A DNA stretch of 57,720 nt from an uncultured Opitutia bacterium (GTDB lineage: Bacteria > Verrucomicrobiota > Verrucomicrobiia > Opitutales > Opitutaceae): the NCBI GenBank assembly GCA_903873805.1, contig CAIQQB010000046.1, positions 1 through 57,720 of the forward strand, written 5' to 3'. The translations under genes and the position numbers were made by a program. A model generated the notes under the pieces. It made no database searches, was not told the DNA's origin, and worked only from the letters and a program-made list of their open reading frames with translations. Below are positions 16,072 to 25,136 of this stretch, piece after piece (position 1 is the first letter of the stretch; every line of letters starts with the position of its first letter).

Positions 16072-17118
16072 ATGATTTGGCTGCTCCTGCTCGCGGCTCT
16101 CGTCCAGGCTCAGACCGTCCCGGAAAATGGCTCCAGCCAGCTTTCGGCCGAAGAAGTGTTGGCTCAGACTACGTCGGCCTATAGCGATCTGACCAGCTAT
16201 TCGGCCCAGATTGCCTGCCGCACCCTCCAGATCGTCCGCCCCAATGGCAGCGCCACGCCGCTTGACCAGTACCAACTGCTCCTTCTCCGGCACGAGCTTC
16301 TCACCCTACGGGTGCAACGTCCTGAGAACCTCTATTGCCGGATGGAGGAGTTTATCGATCAACTCGGGATGGGGCGCCGAAGCCAACCCACCCTCCCCGC
16401 ACCGACGGGCACCATCGTGCTTCGGTCGGACACAAGCCCTCCCCGCTTCTTCCGTCTCACCATGAACGGAAGCAATTCGGTTCAGCTGAACGGCAACCCT
16501 CAGGTTACCTCCAACGGCCGGATCACCGCACCCCCGGCCAACCGGCTTTCGAACACAGCACCGCCCCTGACCGAAGAGGCCTTCAAGTTTGATCTGAACA
16601 ACCAGCTGATCGCGAACGGCAATCCGTACTTCAATGCGTTCTTTGTGCCGGGCCAGCCCAAGAATGTCGAATACGCCCCTTCCTTCACGGGCGAAGGGTT
16701 CTGGAATGGCCAGCCGGTGTACCGGCTCAAAATCAAACGCGGCACCACCGGCAGCGAAGAGCTTTGGATTTCCAAGGCAAATTTCCTGATCCTGCGCTCG
16801 ATTTCGCTCGCCCCAAACTCGCTGGTGGTGGAGGCCATTTACCAGCAGAAGCCCGGCACCCAGTTCAACAACGGGGATTTTGTCTATAGTGCACAGCCGG
16901 CGCTCTCGCCCAAAAGCACCGCGGATCTCGGAATCGCCGAGGACACAAAGGATTTGCTCGCCTTCGTGACGCTGCCGAACCAATCGACCGACGCGTCGCA
17001 AGGCACCGTGGCGGCCGCGCCGGCTCCCCCCGCTACACCCGCCGCCCCCGGCCGCCCCGCCCCTGCCGGAGGAGCAGCAGATCTCGGCGGAACAAATGGC
17101 CGGTGTCGTTATGATTGA
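16072..17118 (+). CDS. exported LolA-like/DUF2092-type protein
   Basis: The product is 348 residues from ATG 16072, chosen because it starts a clean signal peptide (MIWLLLLAALVQAQ); ATG 16012 would add a polar 20-residue lead. The start of the mature part (SAEEVLAQTTSAYSDLTSYSAQ) has the pattern of periplasmic LolA/LolB-like or DUF2092 proteins. A beta-rich body follows (GTIVLRSD, EELWISKANFLILRS). The C-terminus is a Pro/Ala linker that overlaps the next gene by 23 bases. The linker may in fact run on into the protease frame (see the 17020-17096 finding), making this the N-terminal half of a larger protein. Confidence 0.72.
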   Translation: MIWLLLLAALVQAQTVPENGSSQLSAEEVLAQTTSAYSDLTSYSAQIACRTLQIVRPNGSATPLDQYQLLLLRHELLTLRVQRPENLYCRMEEFIDQLGMGRRSQPTLPAPTGTIVLRSDTSPPRFFRLTMNGSNSVQLNGNPQVTSNGRITAPPANRLSNTAPPLTEEAFKFDLNNQLIANGNPYFNAFFVPGQPKNVEYAPSFTGEGFWNGQPVYRLKIKRGTTGSEELWISKANFLILRSISLAPNSLVVEAIYQQKPGTQFNNGDFVYSAQPALSPKSTADLGIAEDTKDLLAFVTLPNQSTDASQGTVAAAPAPPATPAAPGRPAPAGGAADLGGTNGRCRYD

Positions 17119-18085
17119 GGGCAACAAGGGCCTGGCCACGGGTTTCATCGCCAAGGTGCATGACATTCCCGTCATCGTTACCAATCTCCACGTCCTGGGC
17201 GACAACGACAAGCTCAGCATCAAGACGCTCCAGGGTGATCCCATCGCGGTCCAGGGTGTCATCGGCGCAGTCGGCAGCGACATCGCCCTGCTTCGCATCG
17301 CCAAGCCCGAGGGCACCGGCGCTGCGCCCCTGGCCACGGCGACCAACGTGCTTTCCTCTTCCAAGATCGGCGACAAGATCGTCGTGGTCGGCAACCGTCT
17401 CGGCGGCGGCGTGGCCACCCAGGTCAGCGGCCGCATCATCGGCCTCGGGCCAAACCGTCTCGAGGTGGACGCCGCCTTTCAGCCGGGCAACAGCGGCAGC
17501 CCGATCTTCAACGTGTCCAACGGCGAGGTGATCGGGGTGGCCACCTATGCGGAAACTGTCACGGTTCAGCTCGAGAATACCAAATCCAACCCCGCGGGTC
17601 GCAGCAGTCCGGCGGACAACGGCCTGAAGCGGGAAACCCGCTGGTTTGGCTACCGGCTGGATGCCGTGAGCAAATGGGAGTCGATTGACTGGAATCAGTG
17701 GCAGGCCCAGACCAAGCAGATCAATGCGTTTCGGGCTGACTCCATGGCCCTGCGCGACTTTTTGGTGGACAACACCCGGTCCGCCCGGACCAACGCCAGG
17801 ATGAACAAGATTCTGAACGACTTTGAAACCCGGCTGAAGCTGCCGCGCAACGCCGCCCCGGCGGCCAGGATGGATGAGGTCAAGACACTGGTCAGCGCCC
17901 TCAAGGGATTTGCCAACACCGGGGTCTCCGACCTCTCAAGCAGCCAGTTCTATGACTACTTTCGCTCCAGCCTCTACTGGGAAACGAGCGTCCCGGAACA
18001 ACTCAAGTTTCGGAACCTGATCATCGATGCCCTGAAGGAGAGCGAAGCCGAAGTCCGCGCCTACAGCGAGACCATCCATTACTGA
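17096..18085 (+). CDS. trypsin-like serine protease domain protein
   Basis: The product is 329 residues from ATG 17096. The catalytic triad is visible: His32 in TNLHVLG, Asp62 in GSDIALL and Ser133 in PGNSGSP, which is the S1C (DegP-type) arrangement. The last 150 residues are helical and of unknown function (DFLVDNTRSARTNARMNKILNDF region). There is no PDZ domain and no signal peptide at this start, which is odd for this protease group. The same frame is open and proline-rich upstream into the preceding gene. If the two are one polypeptide, export would be supplied by the upstream signal peptide. Confidence 0.82.
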   Translation: MAGVVMIEGNKGLATGFIAKVHDIPVIVTNLHVLGDNDKLSIKTLQGDPIAVQGVIGAVGSDIALLRIAKPEGTGAAPLATATNVLSSSKIGDKIVVVGNRLGGGVATQVSGRIIGLGPNRLEVDAAFQPGNSGSPIFNVSNGEVIGVATYAETVTVQLENTKSNPAGRSSPADNGLKRETRWFGYRLDAVSKWESIDWNQWQAQTKQINAFRADSMALRDFLVDNTRSARTNARMNKILNDFETRLKLPRNAAPAARMDEVKTLVSALKGFANTGVSDLSSSQFYDYFRSSLYWETSVPEQLKFRNLIIDALKESEAEVRAYSETIHY

Positions 18086-18100
18086 ACCCGCCGCATGCGC

Positions 18101-18769
18101 TCACCCCGGCAGCGGCGCGTGCTGGGCGGCATGGCTGGCGTAGGCGGCGCAATCGGCCAGCATCCCGTCGATGGCGGCGGCCAGCGGCGCGGCCGTCACC
18201 AGCCCCGAAAACACCGCCTTGTCACCGATTGCATCCGTCAGAATAAACGCCGGACGCTGGCTGATCTGATGCGCGTGGAACTCCGCCGTGCTGGCGGCTA
18301 CCCGCGCGCAGATGGCGGCGGACGCGGCACGAGCGCGTAGTTTTACTGGGTGGAGCTTCGCGGCTTTGGCGGCGACCGCCACCGCGACGGCCAGATCGCC
18401 GATCTTCCGGCCCTCGCGCATGGCCGCGTGCGAGAGGGCGAGCCGGACGACATCGCCCGCGGCCCCCAGCTCACGCGCAGCCTCGGCAACCTCGTTCGGC
18501 GCGCGGTAGTCGCCCTGCCGGGCCGGCTCGAGCCAGCCGGAATCGAGGCGGAACGGCGAGCGCATCACCAGCCCGCTCCGCTGGTAGTACCAGTCGCACT
18601 GTGCGCGGGTGGCCGGAAAATCCGCCGGGCTCATGAGCGCGATCTTCCATTGAAAATTCACGCGGCCGGCGTAGCGCGCCTGCAGCTCCGCCCAAGCCGG
18701 CTCGGCCCAGGCGCACCAGGACGACATGATTTCCAAATAGTAAGTGATGGTGACGGGGGGATTGCTCAT
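18101..18769 (-). CDS. DsbA/FrnE-like thioredoxin-fold protein
   Basis: The product is 222 residues from ATG 18769. The N-terminus (VTITYYLEIMSSWCAWAEP) has the beta strand and active-site loop of DsbA-like or 2-hydroxychromene-2-carboxylate isomerase-like proteins. A helical insertion and a final thioredoxin strand with cis-Pro (SQRPAFIL) follow. Only the first active-site Cys is present; the CxxC second position is Ala (CAWA). A normal dithiol oxidoreductase mechanism is therefore unlikely and a glutathione-dependent or monothiol role is more plausible. No signal peptide is present, so it is cytoplasmic. Convergent with the protease gene, 15 bases away. Confidence 0.82.
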   Translation of the reverse strand: MSNPPVTITYYLEIMSSWCAWAEPAWAELQARYAGRVNFQWKIALMSPADFPATRAQCDWYYQRSGLVMRSPFRLDSGWLEPARQGDYRAPNEVAEAARELGAAGDVVRLALSHAAMREGRKIGDLAVAVAVAAKAAKLHPVKLRARAASAAICARVAASTAEFHAHQISQRPAFILTDAIGDKAVFSGLVTAAPLAAAIDGMLADCAAYASHAAQHAPLPG

Positions 18770-18860
18770 GGGCCAATGGTTGTCGCTTATTTGGCCATGG
18801 TCGGGGCTCTGCAAATTACCCGATGAGCGTTAAGCCATAGCCAATAAAAAAGTCGCCCCC

Positions 18861-19619
18861 TCACTTGCCGCCGCCGAGGAGGCTCTTCAGTCCCGATGCG
18901 GCGTTCTTGGCCGCGTCGGCCGCGTCCTTGGCCGCGCCGGTCGCCCCGCCGAGGACGGCCGTGCCGGCCTTGAGCACGGCATCCTTGCCGGCGACAATGA
19001 CGCTGGCGGTGACGTGTTTCATCACCTCCGCGACGAGCTGGTCCGGCGTGATGCCGCCACCCTGGCCGAGGTTGTCCAGGGATAGGTCGGGCATGGGCAC
19101 GCTGACCGCGGCCAGGCCGCCGACGCCGACGGAGACCTTGGCGTTGGTGATCCGGAAGGTCTTGATCTCAAACTTCACCGGCTGGCCGCTCTTGGTGGTG
19201 GGCGTGGCCGCGCCGGAGCCGGCGAATTTCTGGATGTTGGCCAGCAGCTGGTCGACGTTGCTGTCCGTGAACTTCGTCTCGTAGTCGAATTCCGGTGCAT
19301 CGATCAGCAGCTCGTTGATCACGATGTGGTCGCCCAGGATGGAGAAGGGCGCGACGCTGAGGTGGATTTTCCCGAGCGAGAACGCCTGCGGGTTTTTCCA
19401 GCCGGGCGGATTGTCGACGGTGAGCCCGGTGAGCGTACCACTACCAGAGAGCGGCGAAAGGGTTGCGCCGGCGAGCTCGACCTTGGTCTGGGTGAGCTTG
19501 GGACCGAAATCGTTCACCGCGGTCTTCACAATGCCGCCGAGGGAAAATGCGAGGGCGATGACAGCGCCGAAGCCGAGAACGGCGAGCCCGACGAAGAGAT
19601 AGAGGAGTTTTTTGCGCAT
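18861..19619 (-). CDS. AsmA-like membrane-anchored protein
   Basis: The product is 252 residues from ATG 19619. After KKLL comes one N-terminal membrane helix (YLFVGLAVLGFGAVIALAFSLGGIV). The periplasmic part is beta-rich (VELAGATLSPLSGSGTLTGLTVDNP, FSLGKIHLSVAPFSILGDHIVINELLIDAPEF, both shown here as separate segments). That repeat of short strands is typical of AsmA/DUF748 and lipid-transfer-like proteins. The C-terminus is Ala/Lys-rich helix (AAKDAADAAKNAAS). It may act in envelope lipid homeostasis, but this is inference from the fold pattern only. Confidence 0.78.
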   Translation of the reverse strand: MRKKLLYLFVGLAVLGFGAVIALAFSLGGIVKTAVNDFGPKLTQTKVELAGATLSPLSGSGTLTGLTVDNPPGWKNPQAFSLGKIHLSVAPFSILGDHIVINELLIDAPEFDYETKFTDSNVDQLLANIQKFAGSGAATPTTKSGQPVKFEIKTFRITNAKVSVGVGGLAAVSVPMPDLSLDNLGQGGGITPDQLVAEVMKHVTASVIVAGKDAVLKAGTAVLGGATGAAKDAADAAKNAASGLKSLLGGGK

Positions 19620-19677
19620 GTTTTTGAGGTAACCAGTTTGTCGCAAATCTGCGCGGGCGCAAGACTGGGGTGGCCGT

Positions 19678-19848
19678 ATGGAGGATAGGAATGGTGAGAT
19701 TAGGGCTAAAAGAAAGGATACGCTGGTCGCCACCTTGCGCAAAGAATACGGAGAGGGGTTTGCGCCCGGTTATCGGGGTGACGCTCAGCTTGGCACGGTT
19801 CTGAAGAAGGAGGGGGTCGATTCCCTCAGCCAGTTGCGGAAGAAGTGA
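19678..19848 (+). CDS. 56-residue conserved-looking small protein
   Basis: ATG 19678 to TGA 19848 encodes 56 residues rich in Lys, Arg, Glu and Gly, with a coherent soluble pattern (KRKDTLVATLRKEYG, APGYRGDAQLGTVLKK, VDSLSQLRKK). It has none of the Arg/Ala/Pro bias seen in chance frames of this genome. I have the impression of a widespread short family with a DTLVGTLR...YG...LGTVL pattern, but I cannot name it. It lies alone in an otherwise empty 390-base gap between a minus-strand AsmA-like gene and pduO. No membrane segment or Cys is present. Confidence 0.55.
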   Translation: MEDRNGEIRAKRKDTLVATLRKEYGEGFAPGYRGDAQLGTVLKKEGVDSLSQLRKK

Positions 19849-20011
19849 GCCGACCTTAGCGGGTTGTTAGGCCGGATTCTAGCCGTGCCATTCTGTCCCG
19901 TTTTCGGGGAGCCGGAAAAGGGATGTTAGGACACTACCGTGGCCGCAGCCCACGGCGGGCGACGGATAATCTGGACGTCCGGGGCCGAGCCGCCGAAGCT
20001 GGGCGTTGCCC

Positions 20012-20542
20012 ATGGCCCGCTCCATTGCCACCCGCACCGGCGACGACGGCACGACCTCCCTGCTCTACGGACAGCGGGTGCCCAAGGACCATCCGCAGAT
20101 CGAGGCCGTGGGCGCGTTTGACGAGCTCAACGCCGCCCTGGGCGCGGCCAAGGCCGCCGCCGGGGATCCGGCCCGCACCCAGGAGCTGGAGCTGATCCAG
20201 CAGAACCTGGTGGCGATCATGGGCGAGCTGGCTTGCGCCGAAACCGACGCCGCCCGCTACGCGGAAAGCAAGTTTGGAAAACTCGCCGATGCCGACTTGG
20301 CCCGGCTCGACACGGCCGTAGCCGCGCTGGAGGCGCTGGGGCTGAAATTCGACGGCTGGGCCACGCCGGGGGCGAACCCGCACGCCGCCGCCCTCGATGT
20401 CGCCCGGACCGCCGCCCGTCGCGCCGAACGCCGGCTGGTCGCGCTGCCGGCGCAGAGCCGCTCCGTGCGGCCGCTGTTGCTGCACTTCACCAACCGGCTG
20501 GCGGATCTGCTCTGGCTGCTGGCCCGCGAGGCGGAGAGCTGA
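20012..20542 (+). CDS. PduO-type cob(I)alamin adenosyltransferase
   Basis: This enzyme transfers the adenosyl group of ATP to cob(I)alamin, making adenosylcobalamin. The product is 176 residues from ATG 20012. The N-terminal ATP-binding signature TRTGDDGTTSLLYGQRVPKD is diagnostic. Helical bundle motifs follow: GAFDELNAALG, then IQQNLVAIMGELA, then ARRAERRLVAL and the closing FTNRLADLLWLLAR. A TTG six bases upstream could also start it. No B12 riboswitch or other cobalamin gene is nearby. Confidence 0.93.
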   Translation: MARSIATRTGDDGTTSLLYGQRVPKDHPQIEAVGAFDELNAALGAAKAAAGDPARTQELELIQQNLVAIMGELACAETDAARYAESKFGKLADADLARLDTAVAALEALGLKFDGWATPGANPHAAALDVARTAARRAERRLVALPAQSRSVRPLLLHFTNRLADLLWLLAREAES

Positions 20543-20600
20543 TGCCGGGCGCAGCGGCCCGGTTTATCGTTGGACGAGTCGGATTGGGCCGCCTTGGCCG

Positions 20601-20668
20601 GTAGCCAAACGCGACGGGGGCGTCGCGTCCCCAGTTTTCCGGAGGGCGCAGCAAGTCTGCGCCCCTAC
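20601..20668. repeat. paired GTAG-headed palindromic repeats (BIME-like)
   Basis: GTAG at 20601 is followed by a hairpin (ACGCGAC / GTCGCGT). A second hairpin (GGGCGCAG / CTGCGCCC, loop CAAGT) ends in CTAC at 20665-20668. The two units face each other. It lies between the convergent ends of pduO and the arabinofuranosidase gene, where such hairpins could also end both transcripts. Confidence 0.75.
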
Positions 20669-20714
20669 AATGCCTCCGGCCTCTGGCTTCTGGCTTCTGA
20701 TTTTTGACTCAGGC

Positions 20715-22844
20715 TCACTTCGCCTCCATCTTCAGAACCGTGATGGAATAGGCTGGGAACATCCGCGTAAAACTTGCGCCCAGCCCCCCCACACTGGCAG
20801 TGTACGGCGTGACCTTCGTCGGCTCGGTGATCGTGTTAGTGTCCGTCACCGTGGACGCCGCCATCAGCACGGCCTCGCCGCTCGGGGCCACAGTGGCGCC
20901 GCTCACCTCGATCTGTAGCAACTGGGGCGCCGCAGCGACATTGACCACTTTGAGGAAGATCGTGCCCTCCTTGCTGTCGCGGGTGACGCTGTAGAAGAGC
21001 GAAGGCACCTGCCGCGGGGCACCGGGCTGCGCGGGGGCACCGCCCCGACGGTTGGCGGGCGGAGCGGACCGCGCCAAGGTGGGGATGTTTTCCCCCGTCG
21101 TCTCCACGACCACATCGCCGCGATAAACGCTGAACATGGCCTGGGCGTAATAGGCGGGCGAGCCATAGCTGGTGAGCGCATTGTAGCCAATCAGGTCGGT
21201 CGGCCACTGCATCGAGCTGTTGGCCCCGCGGCCGCCGACGGCGTTGCTCACATTGACGAAAAGCGGTGCATACGAAGCCATGATGACCAAGTCCGAATTG
21301 CGCTCGAACCCGGTCAGGTAGGCGGCGTCGCCGAGTGCGCCGTCCATATTCGGCGTGGGGGCGCCCACGCGCGTGGCGTATTCGCCGACGAAGATCTTCG
21401 GGCCCGTGCGCGGGTAACGCTGGAGGTTGTCGTAATGGGCGTGGTCCGACTGGAAGGTGAACGAGGAAGTCGGGTAGAAATGTTCGTCGACAACGTCGGC
21501 CGTGGCCGTGCCGTTGCGGATGGCGGTGCTGGCGATCAGCTTCAGGGCCGGGTATTTCGCCCGGATGGCCGCCGCCAGCTGCGCGAAGCGGCCGGGGTAG
21601 CTGGGACCGCCGCCGCTGAGGTTGTCCTCGTTGCCGACCTCGACGTAGTGCAGCGCGAACGGCGCGGGATGGCCGTCCTGCGCGCGCTGGGCACCCCACT
21701 TGGTGGTCACATCCCCGGAGACGTATTCAATTTCCTCCAACGCCTCCTGGATGTAGGGTTCGAGCGCGGGACCGGTGGCGAGGCGCTGGTCAAGCGGCAG
21801 GGGCGGCCGGCCACCCTGCAGCGACAACCCCGCGTAGACGCCGAGCACGGGCTCGGCCTTCATGTCCTCGCACCACTCGAGAAACTCCAGCAGGCCCACG
21901 CCGTCGGACGACCAGTAGCCCCAGGCGTCGTTGAGGTGGCCGGGGCGCCGCGCGACATCGCCGATGGTCTTCTTCCACTCGAAGCGCGTAGCCGGCGTGT
22001 TGCCCTCGAGGTAGTTGCCGCCGGGGAAACGCAAGAAGCCGGGCTTGTAGTCCACCAGGAGCTGCATGAGGTCCTTGCGCATGCCGTTGGGCCGGTCGTT
22101 CCAGGTCGGCGGAAAGAGCGAGACGAAGTCGAACCAGACCGTACCGGGGGCATTGGCGAGAATGACGAGGCGGTTGGTGGCCGAGGGCTCGACCGCCTTC
22201 CCGGTCGTGAGCGCCACCTCGTATTTCTTCCACTCGCCGCTGACGCCCGCCACCTGCGCGCGGGCGAAGACGGTCGTGCCGTCGTTGTTCTCGAAGCTGA
22301 TCGTGAGTGAACCGGCAAAGCCCGGCGCGGCCTTGGCGTAAAACGAGGCCCGGTAGGTGGTCTCGGGCCGGACCGCCATGCCCCAGTAGCCTTCGTTGGA
22401 GATGCCGGCGCGCTTCGTCGGGCCGCCCGCGGTGATGTCGAGCCGGAGGCTCACCGGCAGCGCCTCGTTCAGTTGCTGAGTGCGGTCGAGCGCGATCGAG
22501 CCCTCGGCGGCCGCGTCCTTCACCAGCGACCAGTGCACCGGCGTGTCGGCGTTGTCCCGGAACGTACGGTTGCGCACAAGTTCGGCATAGAGCCCGCCGT
22601 CGTAGGAAAAATTGATCTCCTCGGTCATGAACCCGAGCTGGATCGGGCTGACGTGCGCCGTGACGTTGTCGGCGCTGATTTTGAGCACGGGGGTCACCGG
22701 CGCCGGCGGGGCCGCGTCCGGCTCGACCGGCTGGGCGGCCAGCGTGCCGGCGACCCAGCCCAGCAGCAGCAGGCCGGCCGGAAGCCAGCCCGCCCGGGCG
22801 GGCACAATCGCGTTGCCTTTGGTCGGATTCTGCAGGGTATTCAT
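20715..22844 (-). CDS. exported GH51 alpha-L-arabinofuranosidase
   Basis: The enzyme releases arabinose from arabinan or arabinoxylan side chains. The product is 709 residues. The N-terminus has a signal-like hydrophobic stretch (WLPAGLLLLGWVAGTLAAQ) near residues 20-38, so it is exported. A beta-sandwich/CBM-like region around 140-250 (TYRASFYAKAAPGF, GTVWFDFVSLFPPTW) precedes the catalytic barrel. The acid/base Glu is Glu406 in EVGNEDN and the nucleophile is Glu488 in FVGEYATR. GFLRFPGGNYLEG is a GH51 hallmark. A C-terminal beta domain follows. The gene is divergent from the alpha-galactosidase gene, consistent with joint hemicellulose degradation. Confidence 0.93.
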   Translation of the reverse strand: MNTLQNPTKGNAIVPARAGWLPAGLLLLGWVAGTLAAQPVEPDAAPPAPVTPVLKISADNVTAHVSPIQLGFMTEEINFSYDGGLYAELVRNRTFRDNADTPVHWSLVKDAAAEGSIALDRTQQLNEALPVSLRLDITAGGPTKRAGISNEGYWGMAVRPETTYRASFYAKAAPGFAGSLTISFENNDGTTVFARAQVAGVSGEWKKYEVALTTGKAVEPSATNRLVILANAPGTVWFDFVSLFPPTWNDRPNGMRKDLMQLLVDYKPGFLRFPGGNYLEGNTPATRFEWKKTIGDVARRPGHLNDAWGYWSSDGVGLLEFLEWCEDMKAEPVLGVYAGLSLQGGRPPLPLDQRLATGPALEPYIQEALEEIEYVSGDVTTKWGAQRAQDGHPAPFALHYVEVGNEDNLSGGGPSYPGRFAQLAAAIRAKYPALKLIASTAIRNGTATADVVDEHFYPTSSFTFQSDHAHYDNLQRYPRTGPKIFVGEYATRVGAPTPNMDGALGDAAYLTGFERNSDLVIMASYAPLFVNVSNAVGGRGANSSMQWPTDLIGYNALTSYGSPAYYAQAMFSVYRGDVVVETTGENIPTLARSAPPANRRGGAPAQPGAPRQVPSLFYSVTRDSKEGTIFLKVVNVAAAPQLLQIEVSGATVAPSGEAVLMAASTVTDTNTITEPTKVTPYTASVGGLGASFTRMFPAYSITVLKMEAK

Positions 22845-22951
22845 GGGGCAAACGAGGTTTGCCGCGCCACCCGTGATGTCGAGCGAATGTCACGCGCCCA
22901 CACCCGTTTTCAGTTTCAAGTCCACCCCGCCCCACCCCGAATTCCACCGCC

Positions 22952-25020
22952 ATGCCCTCCCCAACCAACCCGTCGAAAATGTTTACCCAACGCCTGCTCC
23001 GACTGGTGGCACTTTGCGCCCTCGCCGCCAGCGTCGCGTCCGCCCAAGCCGTCAAACTGGCCAGCCTCGACCCCGGGCCGTGGCAGCCGGCCGCCCCGCC
23101 GGCACCGCGCCCGCCCCGGCCCCGGACTTCGCCCTCGTGCAACCCGGCAAACCGGCGCCCGAGCACCTCACCATCACCGGGCAGGTGTTTCCCGACGGTC
23201 TCACGACCCGGTCGGGCACCGTGCTGTTCCTCCGGCTGGACGGCGGTAGCACCACCTTCAGCGCCACCATCGGCGTCGACGACAACCTGCCGCCTGCCCC
23301 GCCCCCCCGTGGTAACCGCGGTGCCGCGGCGGCGCCGGGCAGCATCGTCTTCCGGATCATCGGCGACGGCCGCGAACTCTTCCTCAGCGATCCCAAGCGC
23401 GCCGGCGGCCCGCCGGAAGCCATCACCGTGGACACCCGCGGCGTGAAAACCCTCGCGCTGCAGACCCGAATGCTCGGCAACAACGCCCGGGCGGTCAACG
23501 CCGACTGGGCCCTCGCCCAGTTCGACGTCTCTGGCGCCGCCCCCGCCGCGATTCCGCTGCCACCCGACGAGCCCGTCATCCTCACGCCCAAGCCCGGTCC
23601 GGCCCCGCGCATCAACGGCCCCACGCTCACCGGTGTGACCGCCGGCCATCCGGTCCTCTACAAAATTCCCGCCACCGGCACTGCTCCGCTCTCCTACTCC
23701 GTTGACGGCCTGCCGCCCGGGCTCGCTGTCGAAGCAAAATCCGGAATCATCAGTGGCGTCATCGCAGCCCCGGGCGTCTATCCCGTCACGTTGCGGGCGA
23801 CCAATGCGGTGGGCACGGCCACCCGCAGCTTCACCTTTGACGCCCGCGGCGTCCTCGCCCTCACCCCGGCGCTCGGGTGGAACAGTTGGAACTGCTTCGG
23901 CGTCTCGGTCACGGACGCGCAGGTGCGGCAGGCGGCCGACGCCATGGTGGCCAAGGGGCTGATCGACCACGGCTGGACCTACATCAACATCGATGACGGC
24001 TGGGAACGGCGGCCCAACACCACCGACGGGGTCTTCGGCGGCCCCACCCGCGACGCGGAGGGCAATATCCTGCCCAATTCCAAGTTTCCCGACATGCCCG
24101 CACTCACCGCCTACGTCCACCGCCAGGGCCTCAAGATCGGCATTTACAGCTCTCCCGGCCCGACCACCTGCCAGCGGCTCGAGGCGACGTGGCAGCACGA
24201 GGAAAAGGACGCGCAACAGTGGGCAAACTGGGGCTTCGACTACATCAAATATGACTGGTGCAGCTACAGCAGCGTGCTCCCGACTGAGGAACGGAACAAT
24301 CCCCCGCTCGCCACCCGCCAGCGCCCCTATCAGGTCTTGCGCGCCGCACTCAATCAGGCACCACGCGACCTGATCTTCAGCCTCTGCCAATACGGTGCCG
24401 GCAATGTCTGGGAATGGGGCGCCGCCATCGGCGGCAACTCCTGGCGCACGACCGGTGACATCACCGACACGTGGGGCAGCATGTCCACCATCGGCTTCGC
24501 CCAGGTCGGCCACTCGCAGTACGCCGGACCGGGCCACTGGAACGATCCCGACATGCTCGTCGTCGGCAAGGTCGGCTGGGGTCCGCGCCTCCGGGATTCG
24601 CACCTGTCTCCCAACGAACAATACGTCCACCTCACGCTCTGGACGCTCCTCGCCTCGCCGCTGCTGATCGGCTGCGACATGACCCAGATGGACGACTTCA
24701 CCGTCGGCCTGCTGACCAACGACGCGGTCCTGGCGGTCCACCAGGACCCGCTCGGCCGCGCCGCCGACCGCGTGGCACAGGAAGGCCTGCTCGAGGTCTG
24801 GGCGCGCCCGCTGGCGGACGGCACGCAGGCCGTCGGGCTGTTCAACCGCGACGAAATGGCCACGAAAGTGGCCGTGAAATTTGCCGAGCTCAAGCTCACC
24901 GGCCGGCAGCAGGTCGAGGATCTCTGGCGCCAGCAGGACCTCGGCACCTTCGACGGCGGGTTCACCGCCGAGGTTCCCCGCCATGGCTGTCTCCTGATCA
25001 AATTGACGCCCGCGCGGTAA
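22952..25020 (+). CDS. GH27 alpha-galactosidase with apparent frameshift near the 5' end
   Basis: The protein body, in the frame ending at 25020, has a partial NPCBM-like sandwich (LTITGQVFPDG, LGNNARAVNADWALAQFDV). An Ig-like He_PIG domain follows (YKIPATGTAPLSYSVDGLPPG region). The GH27 catalytic barrel comes next (PALGWNSWNCFGV, YINIDDGWERR, YIKYDWC with the nucleophile Asp codon at 24253-24255, acid/base Asp in RTTGDI) with a C-terminal beta domain. The only good signal peptide (RLLRLVALCALAASVASAQA, from ATG 22952 or 22979) is in a different frame. The two frames meet in a CCG-rich stretch at about 23080-23115, as if one base were missing. Either a sequencing error or a recent lesion would explain this. 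Confidence 0.8.
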
Positions 25021-25136
25021 GGATCGCCCGCCGGCACGGAGGCGGTGTGCTTTTCAAATATCTTCCGAGTGGCGGCCGGCACCGGGCGTGGAGAGGGCTT
25101 GTGTTTCGTTCCGGAAAAGCGCACGATTGGAATACT

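Noticed and set aside
21790..24984. Open frame of 1064 codons on the minus strand opposite GH27 and partly GH51
   Set aside because: Its body is an antisense shadow of the alpha-galactosidase and a shifted frame of the arabinofuranosidase; no domain signal.
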